Positions 1-11,000 of a DNA stretch of 64,000 nt are shown one piece after another. Position 1 is the first letter of the stretch. The number at the start of each line of letters is the position of its first letter. A program made the translations under genes and the position numbers. A model generated the notes under the pieces. That model was not told the DNA's origin, searched no databases, and worked only from the letters and a program-made list of their open reading frames with translations. Source of the DNA: Rhynchopus euleeides (Eukaryota; Euglenozoa; Diplonemea; Diplonemida; Diplonemidae); assembly GCA_963210315.1 (NCBI GenBank), contig OY723322.1, positions 1,488,001-1,552,000 on the forward strand, read 5' to 3'.

Positions 1-2327
1 CGGTAGGGCGGCTGCGCTTCCACACCTCGCCGCAGTGTCCCTCCCTCGACATCCGGGAAGTCAGCGATAGTGACCTGGACGGCGTCCGGCCGGATGACTT
101 AGTGCAGCACGGCCTCGATGCCTACTTTGGGAAGCAAGGCATCCCAACCGAAAGCCGGCTCATGCCCGTAGTGTCCTTCGACAGCGGCGTGGAGTTCTTC
201 CGCACCGCCCTGGTCATTATCGGGACGAGCATGCTGGTGGAAGCGGTGAGGTTCGGGGCAGCCAGCGAGGAGACACGCGCGGTGCAGCCGTCGGTGTCGT
301 TTGGCCCGGCCCTCTTGGAAGGGATGTGCGGGAGGTCTAAGCGTGTCATCGAAGTGGCTGGACACTCATCCGTTCGTGACGACTTTGTCCGTGCTCACTG
401 CTGTATTCCTGAGCATTTCTCTGATACTGATTTGAAAACTCTGCATGCTGAGGTTGGTGAGCCGAAACTCACTACGATAGTGCGTTCCCGTATTCCGGAG
501 ACTACGAAGGAGCGCAAGCTTCGGATTGGGAAGCGGAAACTTGAAGACTTGAAATCAGCATTCGAAAAAGAGGAATCAAGGAAGGAAAAGCGAATTGCAA
601 GAGAGACTGCCCTCAATGACATTGTCCTCCGTTTTGATTATTCCGATAGCTTCACAAACTCGGAACTGATTAATCAAGCTCAAAAGCGTGGCAAGCGAGG
701 TGTACAGAATGCCTCGAAATCACGGTTGATGCAAATCCTTCGTGAATTTGATAAAGCCCGCACAAAAGAAGAGCTGCAGGAGATTTGTGCCGAACGTGGG
801 ATTGAACGAAACGTTCAAAATGACCGCGTGGACTGGCTGCTGGCAGCTCTCAAGAAGCAGGATAAAAAGGATCATGCGTGATAAAATGAAAGGGCTGCTG
901 CTACTCTTCACCCCCCCCCCCCACCCCCCGCTTTGATTTCGTTGCTGGATCAATGCAGTGCCTTCAATCACACACTTCGCCCACTCCAGGAGAATATTAT
1001 ACAAGGCCCAATGCAGTGCGTAACGGTGAAGTACAGCCTGCGGTATCGCGAGAAGGAGTTCGGCAGCTTTGCCGAGCCGTTGCTCGTGACGAGTGTCGAC
1101 ACGTTCGACACCGTGTGGAAGGCGTTTGAGACACGCCTTCCTCCCAAACAGGGTCGCAAAAAATCCGAGAGTGAGCGGGACTACAAGAGGCGCGTCCGAG
1201 CGATCTGGAGAGCGCACTCCTTTCTCTGTGCAAGGTGACCAACCCGACAGCTGTCGGCCTGTCGGTCGGCCAGTCGGTCGGTCGGCCGACAGCAAAAAAA
1301 AAATCCGAAATTTTTTTTTTGCCGATTTGGTGACACTTTTTTTTTTTTTGCCACGGGGAAAATTTTTCGAGACATAGAGATTTTTCAGAAAATTGGGGGT
1401 GGTTTTTTCGGGTGGGCAGAATTCGACCCAAACCCACCTGCCGGTGAAAAATCGCGAGATGCAGCCGATGCACCGCCATTCCGTGGGTTTCTGGGCGGTT
1501 TGGGCCGAAAAAATGTCGGTTTGTGAGGTGGCCCGAGAGGCCGACCGACCGACCGACAGGCAAAAATCGGGCCGACCGACCGACCCGACAGCTGTCGGCC
1601 TGTCGGCCGACTAGTAGCGTTGGTCACCTTGCTCTGTGGCAAGGACGCAGTCGTGGTTGGGTCGGTGCAGTTCGAACACGGGGAGAACACCTTGGAGATT
1701 GCAAGTGATGATACGCTCACAGCCTTCAGGGCGATGCAAGGTGCCACCCTGAAGGTGGCCCTCGACATTAAGGCGAGCGTCGACCGAGGGGTCGACGAAA
1801 AGCTGAAGAAGGCGCTGCTGGCACGGGACCCCGCGGGGTATACGGAGGTCACCGCCACACAGGCAACCTCCGCTGACAACGTCCAGGAGACGTTATCAGA
1901 GGGGATCACAACGGCACTAGAGATCTGTGTCACGGGATCCAGGCGCCCACTCTCCCTCGACGGTCTGGGGATTGTTGTTGGGCATGGTGTCGTTACCTGC
2001 AGCTGCAAGAAAAAGATTCCGAGCCACGTCGGAAAATTGAGCAGTACCGATGCATTTCTACGCCACGCAACGAGCTGCAAGACACTGAAGAAGAAGCTGG
2101 ATCATCCCGACGAGCTGAAGCAGGCACCGCGCCAAAGGGCACCCCGAAAGACAGCTGCAAAGCCGGCGTCGAAACCCGCACCGAAGGCTGCCAGCGCTGC
2201 AGCACCTGAAGAACCTGAAGAACCTGCAGCACCTGCAGCACCTGAAGCGCCTGCACCCGCACTGACCCCGGAACAGCAAGAACTCCTTGAGTTTGGGAAC
2301 CCGGCAAAGAGACAGAGAACTGGCTGA
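1..2327 (+). CDS. Unknown protein, 5' partial, three inferred exons
   Basis: The frame is open from the window edge, so the start lies upstream. I infer exon 1 up to 877, a GT-AG intron 878-958 with a C-rich tract, exon 2 at 959-1230, removal of 1231-1638 (see next entry), and exon 3 at 1639-2327. All joints keep one frame and give about 611 visible residues. The middle of exon 1 (nt 480-870) encodes a Lys/Glu-rich helical stretch. Exon 3 encodes a Cys/His cluster (CSC...FLRH...SC, nt 2000-2080) that could bind zinc, then a Lys/Ala/Pro-rich tail, an acidic Pro-Glu repeat and a basic end (AKRQRTG) that may be a nuclear signal. I do not recognise the family. The first intron's donor is GTGATA, unlike the GTATG donors elsewhere, so that joint is the weakest. 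Three separate short genes is the alternative. Confidence 0.5.
1231..1631. mobile_element. 401-bp TIR element acting as, or creating, an intron
   Basis: The ends are perfect 13-bp inverted repeats: CAAGGTGACCAAC at 1231-1243 and its complement at 1619-1631. The element is flanked by an exact 7-bp direct repeat CTCTGTG at 1224-1230 and 1632-1638. Inside each end are GTCG-rich self-complementary tracts, and each carries the palindrome CCGACAGCTGTCGG. A- and T-runs fill the left-centre. There is no coding capacity. It lies inside a coding frame: an in-frame TGA at 1236 stops translation, and deleting the element plus one target copy (408 bp) rejoins ...FLC to GKDA... in frame. A GT-AG splice from 1228 to 1617 would also keep the frame, but lacks a pyrimidine tract. 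It resembles introner elements and the non-conventional, end-pairing introns of euglenids and diplonemids. Confidence 0.72.
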
Positions 2328-3616
2328 GGCCGGAAAAGGGGACCAAAAAATGAGACCCCCCCCCCCTTTTCACTACGCACAAACTACGCAATATGGGGTC
2401 GTCAGGGGCACCACTGCTCGGTGGGTTTGTGGGACCTGCATGTCCCCGAATCAAAACTGCCCCCCGGGTTGCGTGCTGCGCTGTCCCCAACACATGTTTC
2501 ACGGGGGTAAACTATCACCTGCTTGCCGTGGTTATTATGTTGTTCCGTTTGGTATCAGTCTCTCTTTTTGCTATACGGCGACAAGGAGGAACAGGGTGCG
2601 GGTGTGAGTGGGTGGGTGCCCAGCTTCGTTCAGAACAGCGTGTCACTCCGCTCCAGCTGCCAACACCGTTGTTTGGCATATTTTTTACACAAAAAAATGG
2701 CTTGAATTTTGTTGTCCGAACGGTTTGTCTTTTCCCGTGGCCTGCGGGGAAAAAAATCACCCTGTTGGCACTGCACCGATGAGGTCACCCAGCATAGGGT
2801 TTTCTCGAACACGCAAACCTGCCATTGATTGAATGGGGGGTTGGGCTGGGGTCATACCTATGAGCCCTACACACGTCGCGGAATGTTCTCGCAAGTTTTG
2901 TCCAGTTTGATTCCAAACTGCTCCCCCTCCTCTCCAACACATTTGACGCGCAATGCCTCCTGCAAAATAGTAAACCCCCACGCCTGCGAGTTTGCCAGAG
3001 GCGGTCTGTTATATTGGATATCTGTGTGGTGTCAATGCAATGCTCTGTTTCCATGGCCCTGCTTCCGCGGGTTCACAGATTTGTGATCACGACCCTCAAG
3101 GTGTATGCAGGGGGACCTGGCGCACAACGGTCGAACGCAGCATGCGATTGACCCTTTGACTAGGTCAGGTCAGCTGCGCTGATGCAATGTCTTTTCACAA
3201 AGAGGTTCATTCAGCTGCCCTTCCCTGATTACATCCGAGAGGCCGACCCGACTATACAGGTGGACGGACAGTGAATCCCATCCCCCGCCCCGCCCTCACC
3301 CCGCTGCTCTGCGGCTCGTTGACCATCGACTATCATCCCACTCATTCTGGGTTCTCCGTTTGCTGTGTTGGTGGATTAGCAGACCCGCATCGTACCGAAA
3401 GTCCACGAGAGACGAACGTACGAGAACTGATACGCTATCCAAGTCGTGTTGGGTTCTCCCCCACCCCCACCCGTGAAGTGAGAACCTTCTAACACCCACC
3501 CGCCCAAAAGGCTGCCACCTTCGGCAACCCTCCTCCCCCCCCTCCCCCACCCGCGCCACCCTGCCGAGGGGGCGTGGGGTGGGTGGGGGGGGGGGGGACC
3601 CGGAGGTGGCGGGCGC
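2328..3616. other. Intergenic region, no gene seen
   Basis: Short overlapping frames only, none protein-like. Contains C- and G-runs, notably a CCACCC-rich tract followed by a G-run just before the kinase start (3525-3600). Confidence 0.5.
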
Positions 3617-6466
3617 ATGACACGCGAGGATGCCTACCCGTGTCTTCGCAGCCTGTGGGATGGGGCGGAGGGGGGCAGCCCCGACCGCAGCCATGGTGCG
3701 ATCCTCAAGGTGCTGGAGGTCATGGCGAAGGCGATGCTCGACAGGCGGGTCGACGAGGCTCTGCAGGGGTACCAATGCGTCGCCGCGGTGTGCAGCGAGC
3801 AGCAGATCAGCCGTTTCGACGAGCTGACCTTTAAAGAGCAGATCGGAGAGGGGGAGTTCGGCTGCGTCTGGAAGGGGGTCTGGCAGGAGAGCGACTGCGC
3901 CATCAAAGAGCTCCGGGGGGACAACACGAAGAACACGCAGAGGTACAACAAGGCGCTGGAGACGTTCATCTCTGAGAAGAACCGCCTCATGTCCCTCCGC
4001 AACGCACACATCGTGCAGTTCTATGGGTTTGTCCAGCAGGAGGCAAAATACTACCTTGTCATGGAGTACATCTCTGATGGCTGCCTCAGCGACTGGCTGA
4101 AGTCACGCCGCACCGAGCACACCCGGCTCGACGTGGGTGAGATGCTGAAAATGGCGGAGGACGTCGCCATCGGGCTGAACGTCCTGCACTGCTCGATGTG
4201 CCTCCACTGCGACATTGCAGCGCGCAACGTCCTGAAGGGCGACGCCTGCTGCAAGGTTGCAGACTTCGGGCTCTCCGTCAGCATCACCTCCAGCACGGCA
4301 TGCGTCCCTGTCAAGGTGTTCCCTGTCCGCTGGGCTGCACCGGAGGTGGTGCGTGACAGCCTCGCGTCGCGGAAATCCGACGTCTGGAGCTACGGCGTGT
4401 TTCTCTGGGAGGTATTCTCCTACGCAGCGGAGCAGCCCTACCCAGAGGTGCCTGAGGGGGCCCGCCGCGAGTTCGAGCGCGAGGTGGTGTTGGAGCAGCT
4501 GCACCCCCTGCGCCGCCCGCGCGGCTGCCCCGACGTCGTGTGGGACGACGTGATCCTCCCATGCCTCACCGTAGAGCCCAACACGCGCCCCTCGATGGCG
4601 GGCGTGCTGCATGCCATCCGCAGCCTGCGGCGGAAGCCGCACCTCTGCGGGTCCAAGGCGCCGCTCCCCAGGGACTGCTTCGACCACACAGCCCTCGCCG
4701 CCATCAAAGAGATGAGCGAGGAAGCCGCCCTCCGCCTGCTGAAGTGCAGCACAGACGTCGCAACTGCCATGGGGGGCACGCCTGTGTCAGCCCTCAGCGT
4801 GCCTGCCGGCATCGGTGGGGGTGGTTCCAACGTGTCGTTCTCCACGGCGTCATCGGGGTCGCCGACGGGGGCGGCTGCGGCAGCCGCGGCAGCGCCTGCG
4901 TCGCCTCTACTGTCGCACCTCGACCTGCGGGGCCTGGAGCTGACAGATGACTTTGTCAATGTGCTGTGCAGCGTGCTCCCCAGGATGCTGTTCCGCTCTG
5001 TGGACCTGTCGGACAACAGAATCACCGACGCGTCGTGCGCGATGCTCGCGACCTGCACCGCCAACCCGCTGCTGCACACTGTGGACCTCTCGCGCAACCC
5101 CGGGATCCAGACAGCCTCCGGCGCGGTGCTAGAGCTCCTCCGCTCCGCCGAGCAGAGCGCCGTCGAATTCCGCCTCTCCCTCACAGACTTCTGCGGGGAG
5201 CGCGGGCGGACGCGGTGCGACTTCCCCCTCGCTGGGGTGAGGTACGACCCCACGTCCGACTCACGCCTTGTCACCTGGTGCGACGCCAGCGAGAAGATCG
5301 TCATATGGGACGCAGCCCTCTCCGGCACAGGCGTGATGGTGCCCTACGTCGAGTTCCACCCCAAGTGGGTCGGGTGGGACTGCAAGGGGCAGCGTCTCGC
5401 AGCAGCCTGCGCCGCAGGGCGAACCTTCGCGCAGAAGCAGCACCAGACCTGCGTGTTGGTGTATGAGTCGAACATCGAACAGAAGGCGCCCTGGAAGATT
5501 GCGGGGCAGTCGGACTACATCAACGCGAGGTTCCACCCGACAGAGCAGAACCTCCTGCTGGTGTGGATGTCGGGGAGGAGCTTCAGCATATACAACGTGG
5601 AGAAGCGGCAGCACCTGAAGTCGATGAGCATCCCTCTGATGATGGAGAAGGCGATCCCCAAGCACGCCTTCATCTGGTCCCGCGGGGATGGCAACCCCGA
5701 CCTCCTCCTCTGGGGGCAGAAGACGCGCCTGGCGCTGATGGTGCTGCCGCTCAACCCAGGCAGCGCGTCGGTGCCCAGCGACTTTGAGGAGAGGGTGAAG
5801 CGGTGGGGCGATCCTGTCAAAATAGAGCGCCCACACCTGATGTCCTGCAAGGATGTGGCGCTGCGCCCCTCCAAGTCGGAGCTGATATTCGCGACGTGTG
5901 GGCAGGACAAGAATATCCACTTCTGGGACTCCCGGGGGAAGAAGAAGAGGACATTCGTGATGCCCGGGAAGAAGACGGAGGGTCTGGAGGAGCTGGTGTG
6001 GTCGTGCGATGGGAGCATCATCTTTGCGGCGATGAACACCACCGTCATCGCGTGGGATTGGGTGGCGGGGTCGCGTGTCGGGGAGTTCTCCGGTGTGCAC
6101 GACAAGACCATCTGGGGGATGGCGCTTTCGCCCAGCGGAGGCACGCTTGCGACGTGCAGCCAAGACGGCGGGCTTGCCCTGTGGCACTGCAAGAGCTCGG
6201 GGGTGGTGCGGACGGAGAGGCTCGTCCCGCCCGACCCCAGCGATGCGGGGGACCTGCCGCACTTCAGCTCCCTCAGCACCCAGCCCACGGAGGATCGGAG
6301 GACGATCTGCGACACGGCGTCGTCGCACTACACGCAGGATGCCTCCCCTAGCCACTGCAGCAACACCTACACCTCGCACTACAGCTCGACGTATATCACC
6401 ACGTCCGATCAAGTATCCACCCCGTCCCGCCCCCCCTCCGTCTCACGTTATTTCATCAACCAGTGA
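3617..6466 (+). CDS. Tyrosine-kinase-like / LRR / WD40 multidomain protein
   Basis: One uninterrupted 949-codon frame. Residues 71-345 form a protein kinase domain: Gly-rich loop GEGEFGCVW (~76), AIKEL lysine (~97), catalytic loop HCDIAARN (~197), DFG (~216) and PVRWAAPEV (~236-244). The AARN and RWAAPE forms are typical of the tyrosine and tyrosine-like kinase groups. The usual HRD arginine is cysteine. Residues 365-430 are low-complexity Ser/Gly/Ala. Residues 432-515 carry leucine-rich repeats (LSHLDLRGLELTDD, VDLSDNRITD, VDLSRNPGI). From ~530 to 880 there are WD40-like blades (KIVIWDA, KNIHFWDS, GGLALWHC). The tail is Ser/Thr/Tyr-rich and could be a phosphorylation target. No membrane segment is seen, so it is probably a cytosolic signalling kinase with its own scaffold. 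The start is the first in-frame ATG, and no intron is needed. Substrates are unknown. Confidence 0.85.
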   Translation: MTREDAYPCLRSLWDGAEGGSPDRSHGAILKVLEVMAKAMLDRRVDEALQGYQCVAAVCSEQQISRFDELTFKEQIGEGEFGCVWKGVWQESDCAIKELRGDNTKNTQRYNKALETFISEKNRLMSLRNAHIVQFYGFVQQEAKYYLVMEYISDGCLSDWLKSRRTEHTRLDVGEMLKMAEDVAIGLNVLHCSMCLHCDIAARNVLKGDACCKVADFGLSVSITSSTACVPVKVFPVRWAAPEVVRDSLASRKSDVWSYGVFLWEVFSYAAEQPYPEVPEGARREFEREVVLEQLHPLRRPRGCPDVVWDDVILPCLTVEPNTRPSMAGVLHAIRSLRRKPHLCGSKAPLPRDCFDHTALAAIKEMSEEAALRLLKCSTDVATAMGGTPVSALSVPAGIGGGGSNVSFSTASSGSPTGAAAAAAAAPASPLLSHLDLRGLELTDDFVNVLCSVLPRMLFRSVDLSDNRITDASCAMLATCTANPLLHTVDLSRNPGIQTASGAVLELLRSAEQSAVEFRLSLTDFCGERGRTRCDFPLAGVRYDPTSDSRLVTWCDASEKIVIWDAALSGTGVMVPYVEFHPKWVGWDCKGQRLAAACAAGRTFAQKQHQTCVLVYESNIEQKAPWKIAGQSDYINARFHPTEQNLLLVWMSGRSFSIYNVEKRQHLKSMSIPLMMEKAIPKHAFIWSRGDGNPDLLLWGQKTRLALMVLPLNPGSASVPSDFEERVKRWGDPVKIERPHLMSCKDVALRPSKSELIFATCGQDKNIHFWDSRGKKKRTFVMPGKKTEGLEELVWSCDGSIIFAAMNTTVIAWDWVAGSRVGEFSGVHDKTIWGMALSPSGGTLATCSQDGGLALWHCKSSGVVRTERLVPPDPSDAGDLPHFSSLSTQPTEDRRTICDTASSHYTQDASPSHCSNTYTSHYSSTYITTSDQVSTPSRPPSVSRYFINQ

Positions 6467-8039
6467 CACAGGTGAAAAAAAACTGAAGTGAAAAACGGAA
6501 TTCCATTTTGCTCAGATTCGATCGGTGGGGGGTAGGGTGGTGGGGGAGAGAGAGAGATGGGGGAAGGAGAGATGGAAGCCACGCAATGCAGAAATCAATG
6601 CAGAGCAAAGGACTCCGGGCTGAATATGGTGCATGGGTTATAGTTTCGGTGATGGGGTGTGGGGTGATGTGTGTGCCGTACAAGTGCCATCTGCTCTGGC
6701 TGGTTTCTGGGTGGGGCGGAGGGTGGGTCGGGGTGGGGTGTGTGTTTCTTTGGAGGAGGGGGTCATCACAGAATAGTTCCTTCATGTTTGCACCACACCG
6801 GTCCACACGCTGTTTGTTTTTGTTGCCGTGTGCCAAGAAGGGACCCGATGTCCTTCCACCCCCCAGCTCCTTCCCTCCCCCATCTCGGGCCAAGGTTAAA
6901 ACCAAAACACGATTTTCTGTCCTCCCTGCCTGCGTGCTGCTGCGGGCCCTAGCCTCGATCTGAAGCGCCACATTGTCGCCCCCCCGCCCCCCCCCCTCTC
7001 TTCTCCCGATTGTTCTGTTTTGATTTCCGTCAGCAATCCGTTGTCGTCATTGCGTGAGATCAAGCCGAAGAATCCAGCCTGCTGCTGTGTGCAGTGCCAG
7101 AGCCCGATTGTCTTCGGCATATGCAAAAGGGCGTTAGGTTAGCCTGCCCGCAGCACGCACCGAGTGGTGATGTCTGTTGTGCTGGCAATGTTCTGTCAAG
7201 ACTGTAGAAGTAAACCCGTGGGAGGAGGAGAGTGTTGTAAACCGGTGGTTATTTCCCGTGATGCGCGATCCTGCCTGGGTTCCGTTAGGGGTCCGCTTGC
7301 GATCTGTGTGGGGTACGCGCAGATGCGTGCAGTGCACTGAATGCCATGTAGACGCAGGCACGAACCCCTCCTCTGTTGTGCACCTAGCTCTTGGATTTCA
7401 CATCTCTTTTGGGGTGGAATCGTCACAATCGTCACAACGAAGTGTGGGGTGGTGTTGTTGTGTCGGCAGTGTGTGTCTGCCAGCAGCGGATAGCCCCTTC
7501 GCGCCTGTGTGCTGCCGCATCGTGATCCACGAACAATCAGCCACCGGACAGCCCTGTTCGTGTTCCCAGGCATGGAATCATGGCAGCAGTCGGTGCAGAT
7601 CTTGAACCAGCGGATGACGAGTTCTAGGAGCAGGGGGTTGGGTGGGTGGTGGGGGTGGTTGAGGGTGCTTCCAGTAACCTAGCGCAAAAACCGCACCCGT
7701 GAGAAGGCGACTTAACGTTGGGAGGGGTGGCAGTGCCGTGTGCCAAAAGGCAGTCCGTGAGGCAGGCCGAGAGACTGTGATGATGCCGCCAGGCTGCCGC
7801 TCCCCCCGATCTCCCCTGCTACCAAGGTATTCGCTCTGTGTCACGCAACGGATCGGTCTCACCCACCACCCACCCCCCACTCCAACACAGGCGTGCCCCC
7901 CCCCACCTTCCCCCCCACCTCTGCCCAGTTTACCTCAGGCTATGCCCCCGCCTTGCCCTCTCTGCTGAGTCGAGGGCACACACCCCCGGAACTACAACAA
8001 CCCACTGCTCGCATCGAACTGAGAAGACCCAGGACTTCT
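6467..8039. other. Intergenic region, no gene seen
   Basis: About 1.6 kb of G/T-rich then C-rich sequence between two genes on the same strand. No frame has recognisable content and no RNA gene is seen. Confidence 0.5.
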
Positions 8040-8053
8040 CTCTCCCTCTCCAG
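8040..8053 (+). promoter_or_regulatory. Possible trans-splice acceptor of the TELO2 gene
   Basis: A CT-rich tract ends in CAG at 8051-8053, 42 bases before the ATG at 8096. No intron donor or upstream coding exon belongs to it, so spliced-leader addition is plausible. Transcript 5' ends would show this. Confidence 0.35.
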
Positions 8054-8095
8054 CCCCCTCCCCCACTACATCCCACCACCCCCACACCAAGCGAA

Positions 8096-11000
8096 ATGCC
8101 TCCCCCCTCCACTGGGGGCAGCGATGGCACCACAGCGCCCACCTCCACCTCCCTCCATCCGGTTGCCTCTGCCACTGCCTCTAGCGATGCCGCCTCTGCG
8201 GAGCTCAGCGTGGCAGAGTGCCTGCAGTGCTACAACGCGAAGATGAACGCTGTGGAGAAGGCTGCGCTGGAGGGTGCTGCGCTCCACCGACGCGATTTCC
8301 TCGAAGGGGAGTGCGTCTATGCCGCTGTGCAGCTGGTTGATGCAGTCGACAGGCGGCTCGACTCCGATATCCGCGCCACCCTCTCGCAGGGGCCTCAGGG
8401 CGATGCCCCAGGCGACGTGGTCCGCCTGACGCGCCTCCTCCTCTCCGCCTACGACAAGACGGCGAACACCGTCAACGCCGCTGCCATCACAGCCACCCTG
8501 GGCACCCCGCAGCCCGAGGGGGGCATCACCGCCACACCTGCCATCCCCGCCACCTCGCTGCTGCCTGGCGCTGCGGATAAGATCAACGCAGACCGCCCCA
8601 GAGAGAGCGTGCCGCTGCGCGACCTGCCCGCAGCACTCACCTCCAGGGAGGCGTGGGGGTGGCTCGTGGTGGGGCGCGTGCTGCCGGCGGTGCTCTCCGC
8701 AGCTGCCTGCCGCGGGGGTGGGCGGGAGGAGGCAGCAGCGCAGGGGGTGGCCACAGCCTGCGCCGAGGGGGTGCTGCGCCTCCTGAAGAGGCGGGGGTGC
8801 CTCGAGCATGCCGTCCGCTTCCTGCTGCAGCGCCCCCGGATCTTCGCGGAGGTGGTGCGGTGCGTGCAGGACACCCCCACGGCGTCCGCCCTGCTGGAGT
8901 CGGTGGTGCTGAGGGGGATGGCCTCAGGGCTGCGCCATGCCCAGCAGCAGCAGGATGGCCCCTTCTCCCCGCAGGAGCGCGCCGCTGCGGCCTGCATCTG
9001 CGAGGCTGTGCTCGTTGCGGAGGCATCCTGCGCCCCCTCCGCCGCAGGGGCCTGCGGCATCACGCAGGCCCTCTGCGGGCTGCTGAGCGCCTCCCAGCTG
9101 ACGCAGTGGGGCGGCGATGCTGACCCTGACGCATCCGGTAGCCCCGACCCCCACCGCCAGGATATGCCGCCTGCCTCGGTGGCGGCGCGCCGTGCTGTCG
9201 ATATAGCCGTGGAGGGCATGGCGCAGGCAAGCGCTGTGCTGCTGAAGCTGCCGTCGGGCGATGCGATACCAGGGTGCCTGTCCCCCTTCTTCGGGGGTGC
9301 GGCGGCGTCACGCCCCAGCCCCCCTCTGCAGCAGCCCTGTGGGGGCGCCGTGGTGTGCAGCGTGCGCAAGGCGATCCTCTACAAATTCAGCGACACGCGC
9401 AACCTCCACCACGCGCCGGAGGCGCTGTGCCACGCCGCGGTCTACTTCATGCAGCACACCACCCGCGAGGTGCTGCAGTCGCAGGAGGCGCAGCTCCTGG
9501 CCCCCACCCTGCAGGGCGTCAGCGCCAGGCTGGCATCCCCCATCCCCTCCCACCGCCGCCTGGCCTGCGTCGCGGCGCGGTGCCTCTCCGCAGTGCTCAC
9601 CCCTGAGGAGGTCGTCGACTTCGACGACCACCCGCAGTGCTACGAGAGGTGGCTCGCGGAGCGGGGCGACTTCCACCACCGGGGGACCCCAGCCGCGGCA
9701 GCCAGGCCCGGTGGGGGTAATGCTGCACTGCAGAACACCCCTGCTGTGGAGCAGCATAGAGCCCGCAGAAAAGCCCCGAAGCCTGCGAAGCAGGAGACAG
9801 GCTTTGAAGCCGCATTTTCCTACGACGACGCCGAGGATGATGATGATGGGTCCGATGCTGACGAGGAGGAGGAGCAGGAGGAGGAGGAGGGCAGCGCCCG
9901 CGATGAAACCGGTGGTGGCGGCAGGTCGTCGCCGACCCCCTCGTCCTCCTCCTCATCAGGCTTCTGGAGCAGCGACGACGAGGAGGTGCCAGGGCCCCTC
10001 CCTCTGAACGGCGCAGGGGAGGGGGGTGGGGGTCCGTCCGGGGTGTCTTCCCCTGTGTTCCTGCAGGACGCGCTGAAGTTCCTGCAGGGCAAGATGGAGG
10101 ATTCGGAGCGGCTTGAGAGGATCCTGGGGGAGCTGCCGCAGCGGATCGCCCTGGAGAGGGCCGAGGAGGTGTCCGCCGCGGGGCCCGCGCTGTTCAAGGC
10201 GATGCACCACCTGCAGAACCAATACAACATCGGGGAGTTCGACGCATTGCGCGAGAAGTCCCTCGTCCTGCTCCTCTCCCGGATCCCCGAGGTCACCGTG
10301 CGGCACCTGGTGGACAGGCTGTGGGGCCCCGACATGAGCACCATTCAACGCCTCGAGGCCCTCAAGCTGCTCTCCTCCGCGGCAGACGCGCTGCGCAGCG
10401 AGAGGGTCGCCCCCGAAGGGGGCGCCGCTACCGCCGCAGCACCCCCGGGAAGGGGGGCAGGGCAGGGCCCTGCCTCCTCTGCGGATCAGGTGTACTGCAA
10501 GGGTGTCGCGGCGATTCGGGTCCGGCGGGCGTATCCCCCAGTGGATGAGGAGGAGGTGGCTGGGATTCTCGCGGCGAAGGCAGAGGTGGCGACGCGTGTG
10601 GAGGCGAAGACAACGCGGCGCGGGTATTACGAGCGTGCCAGGGAGAGGGGTCGGGGAGGTGCCGCCCTCTTCAAAAACTCCTTTGAGAAGCATGCGGCTC
10701 TTTTCGTCTACAACCTGGTTGGCACGTCGGATAGGAAGCATTTCAACCCTGTCACGCATGACGATGTGATGGTGCTGTCTGAGCTGCTACGCTACCTCTG
10801 GCATGTCGGCGAGCTGCTGCACGGCTGCCTGGCAGGGGGGGATGCCGAGGGGGTCCTGCGTGTCATCCTCGACTTCACCTTCTCCGTGGTGGACCACAAG
10901 GAGCCCTTCGTGCTGGCGCATGCGCTGGCCTGCGCTGCGGCGTGCATCCTGTCGATCCCCACCCCAAACCAAGGCACCCTCCCGCTGCTGCAGCGCTGGG

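Noticed and set aside
7838-8095. Longer N-terminus for the TEL2 homologue
   Set aside because: No ATG in this stretch, Pro/His/Thr-rich composition, and a pyrimidine-AG lies between it and the chosen ATG.
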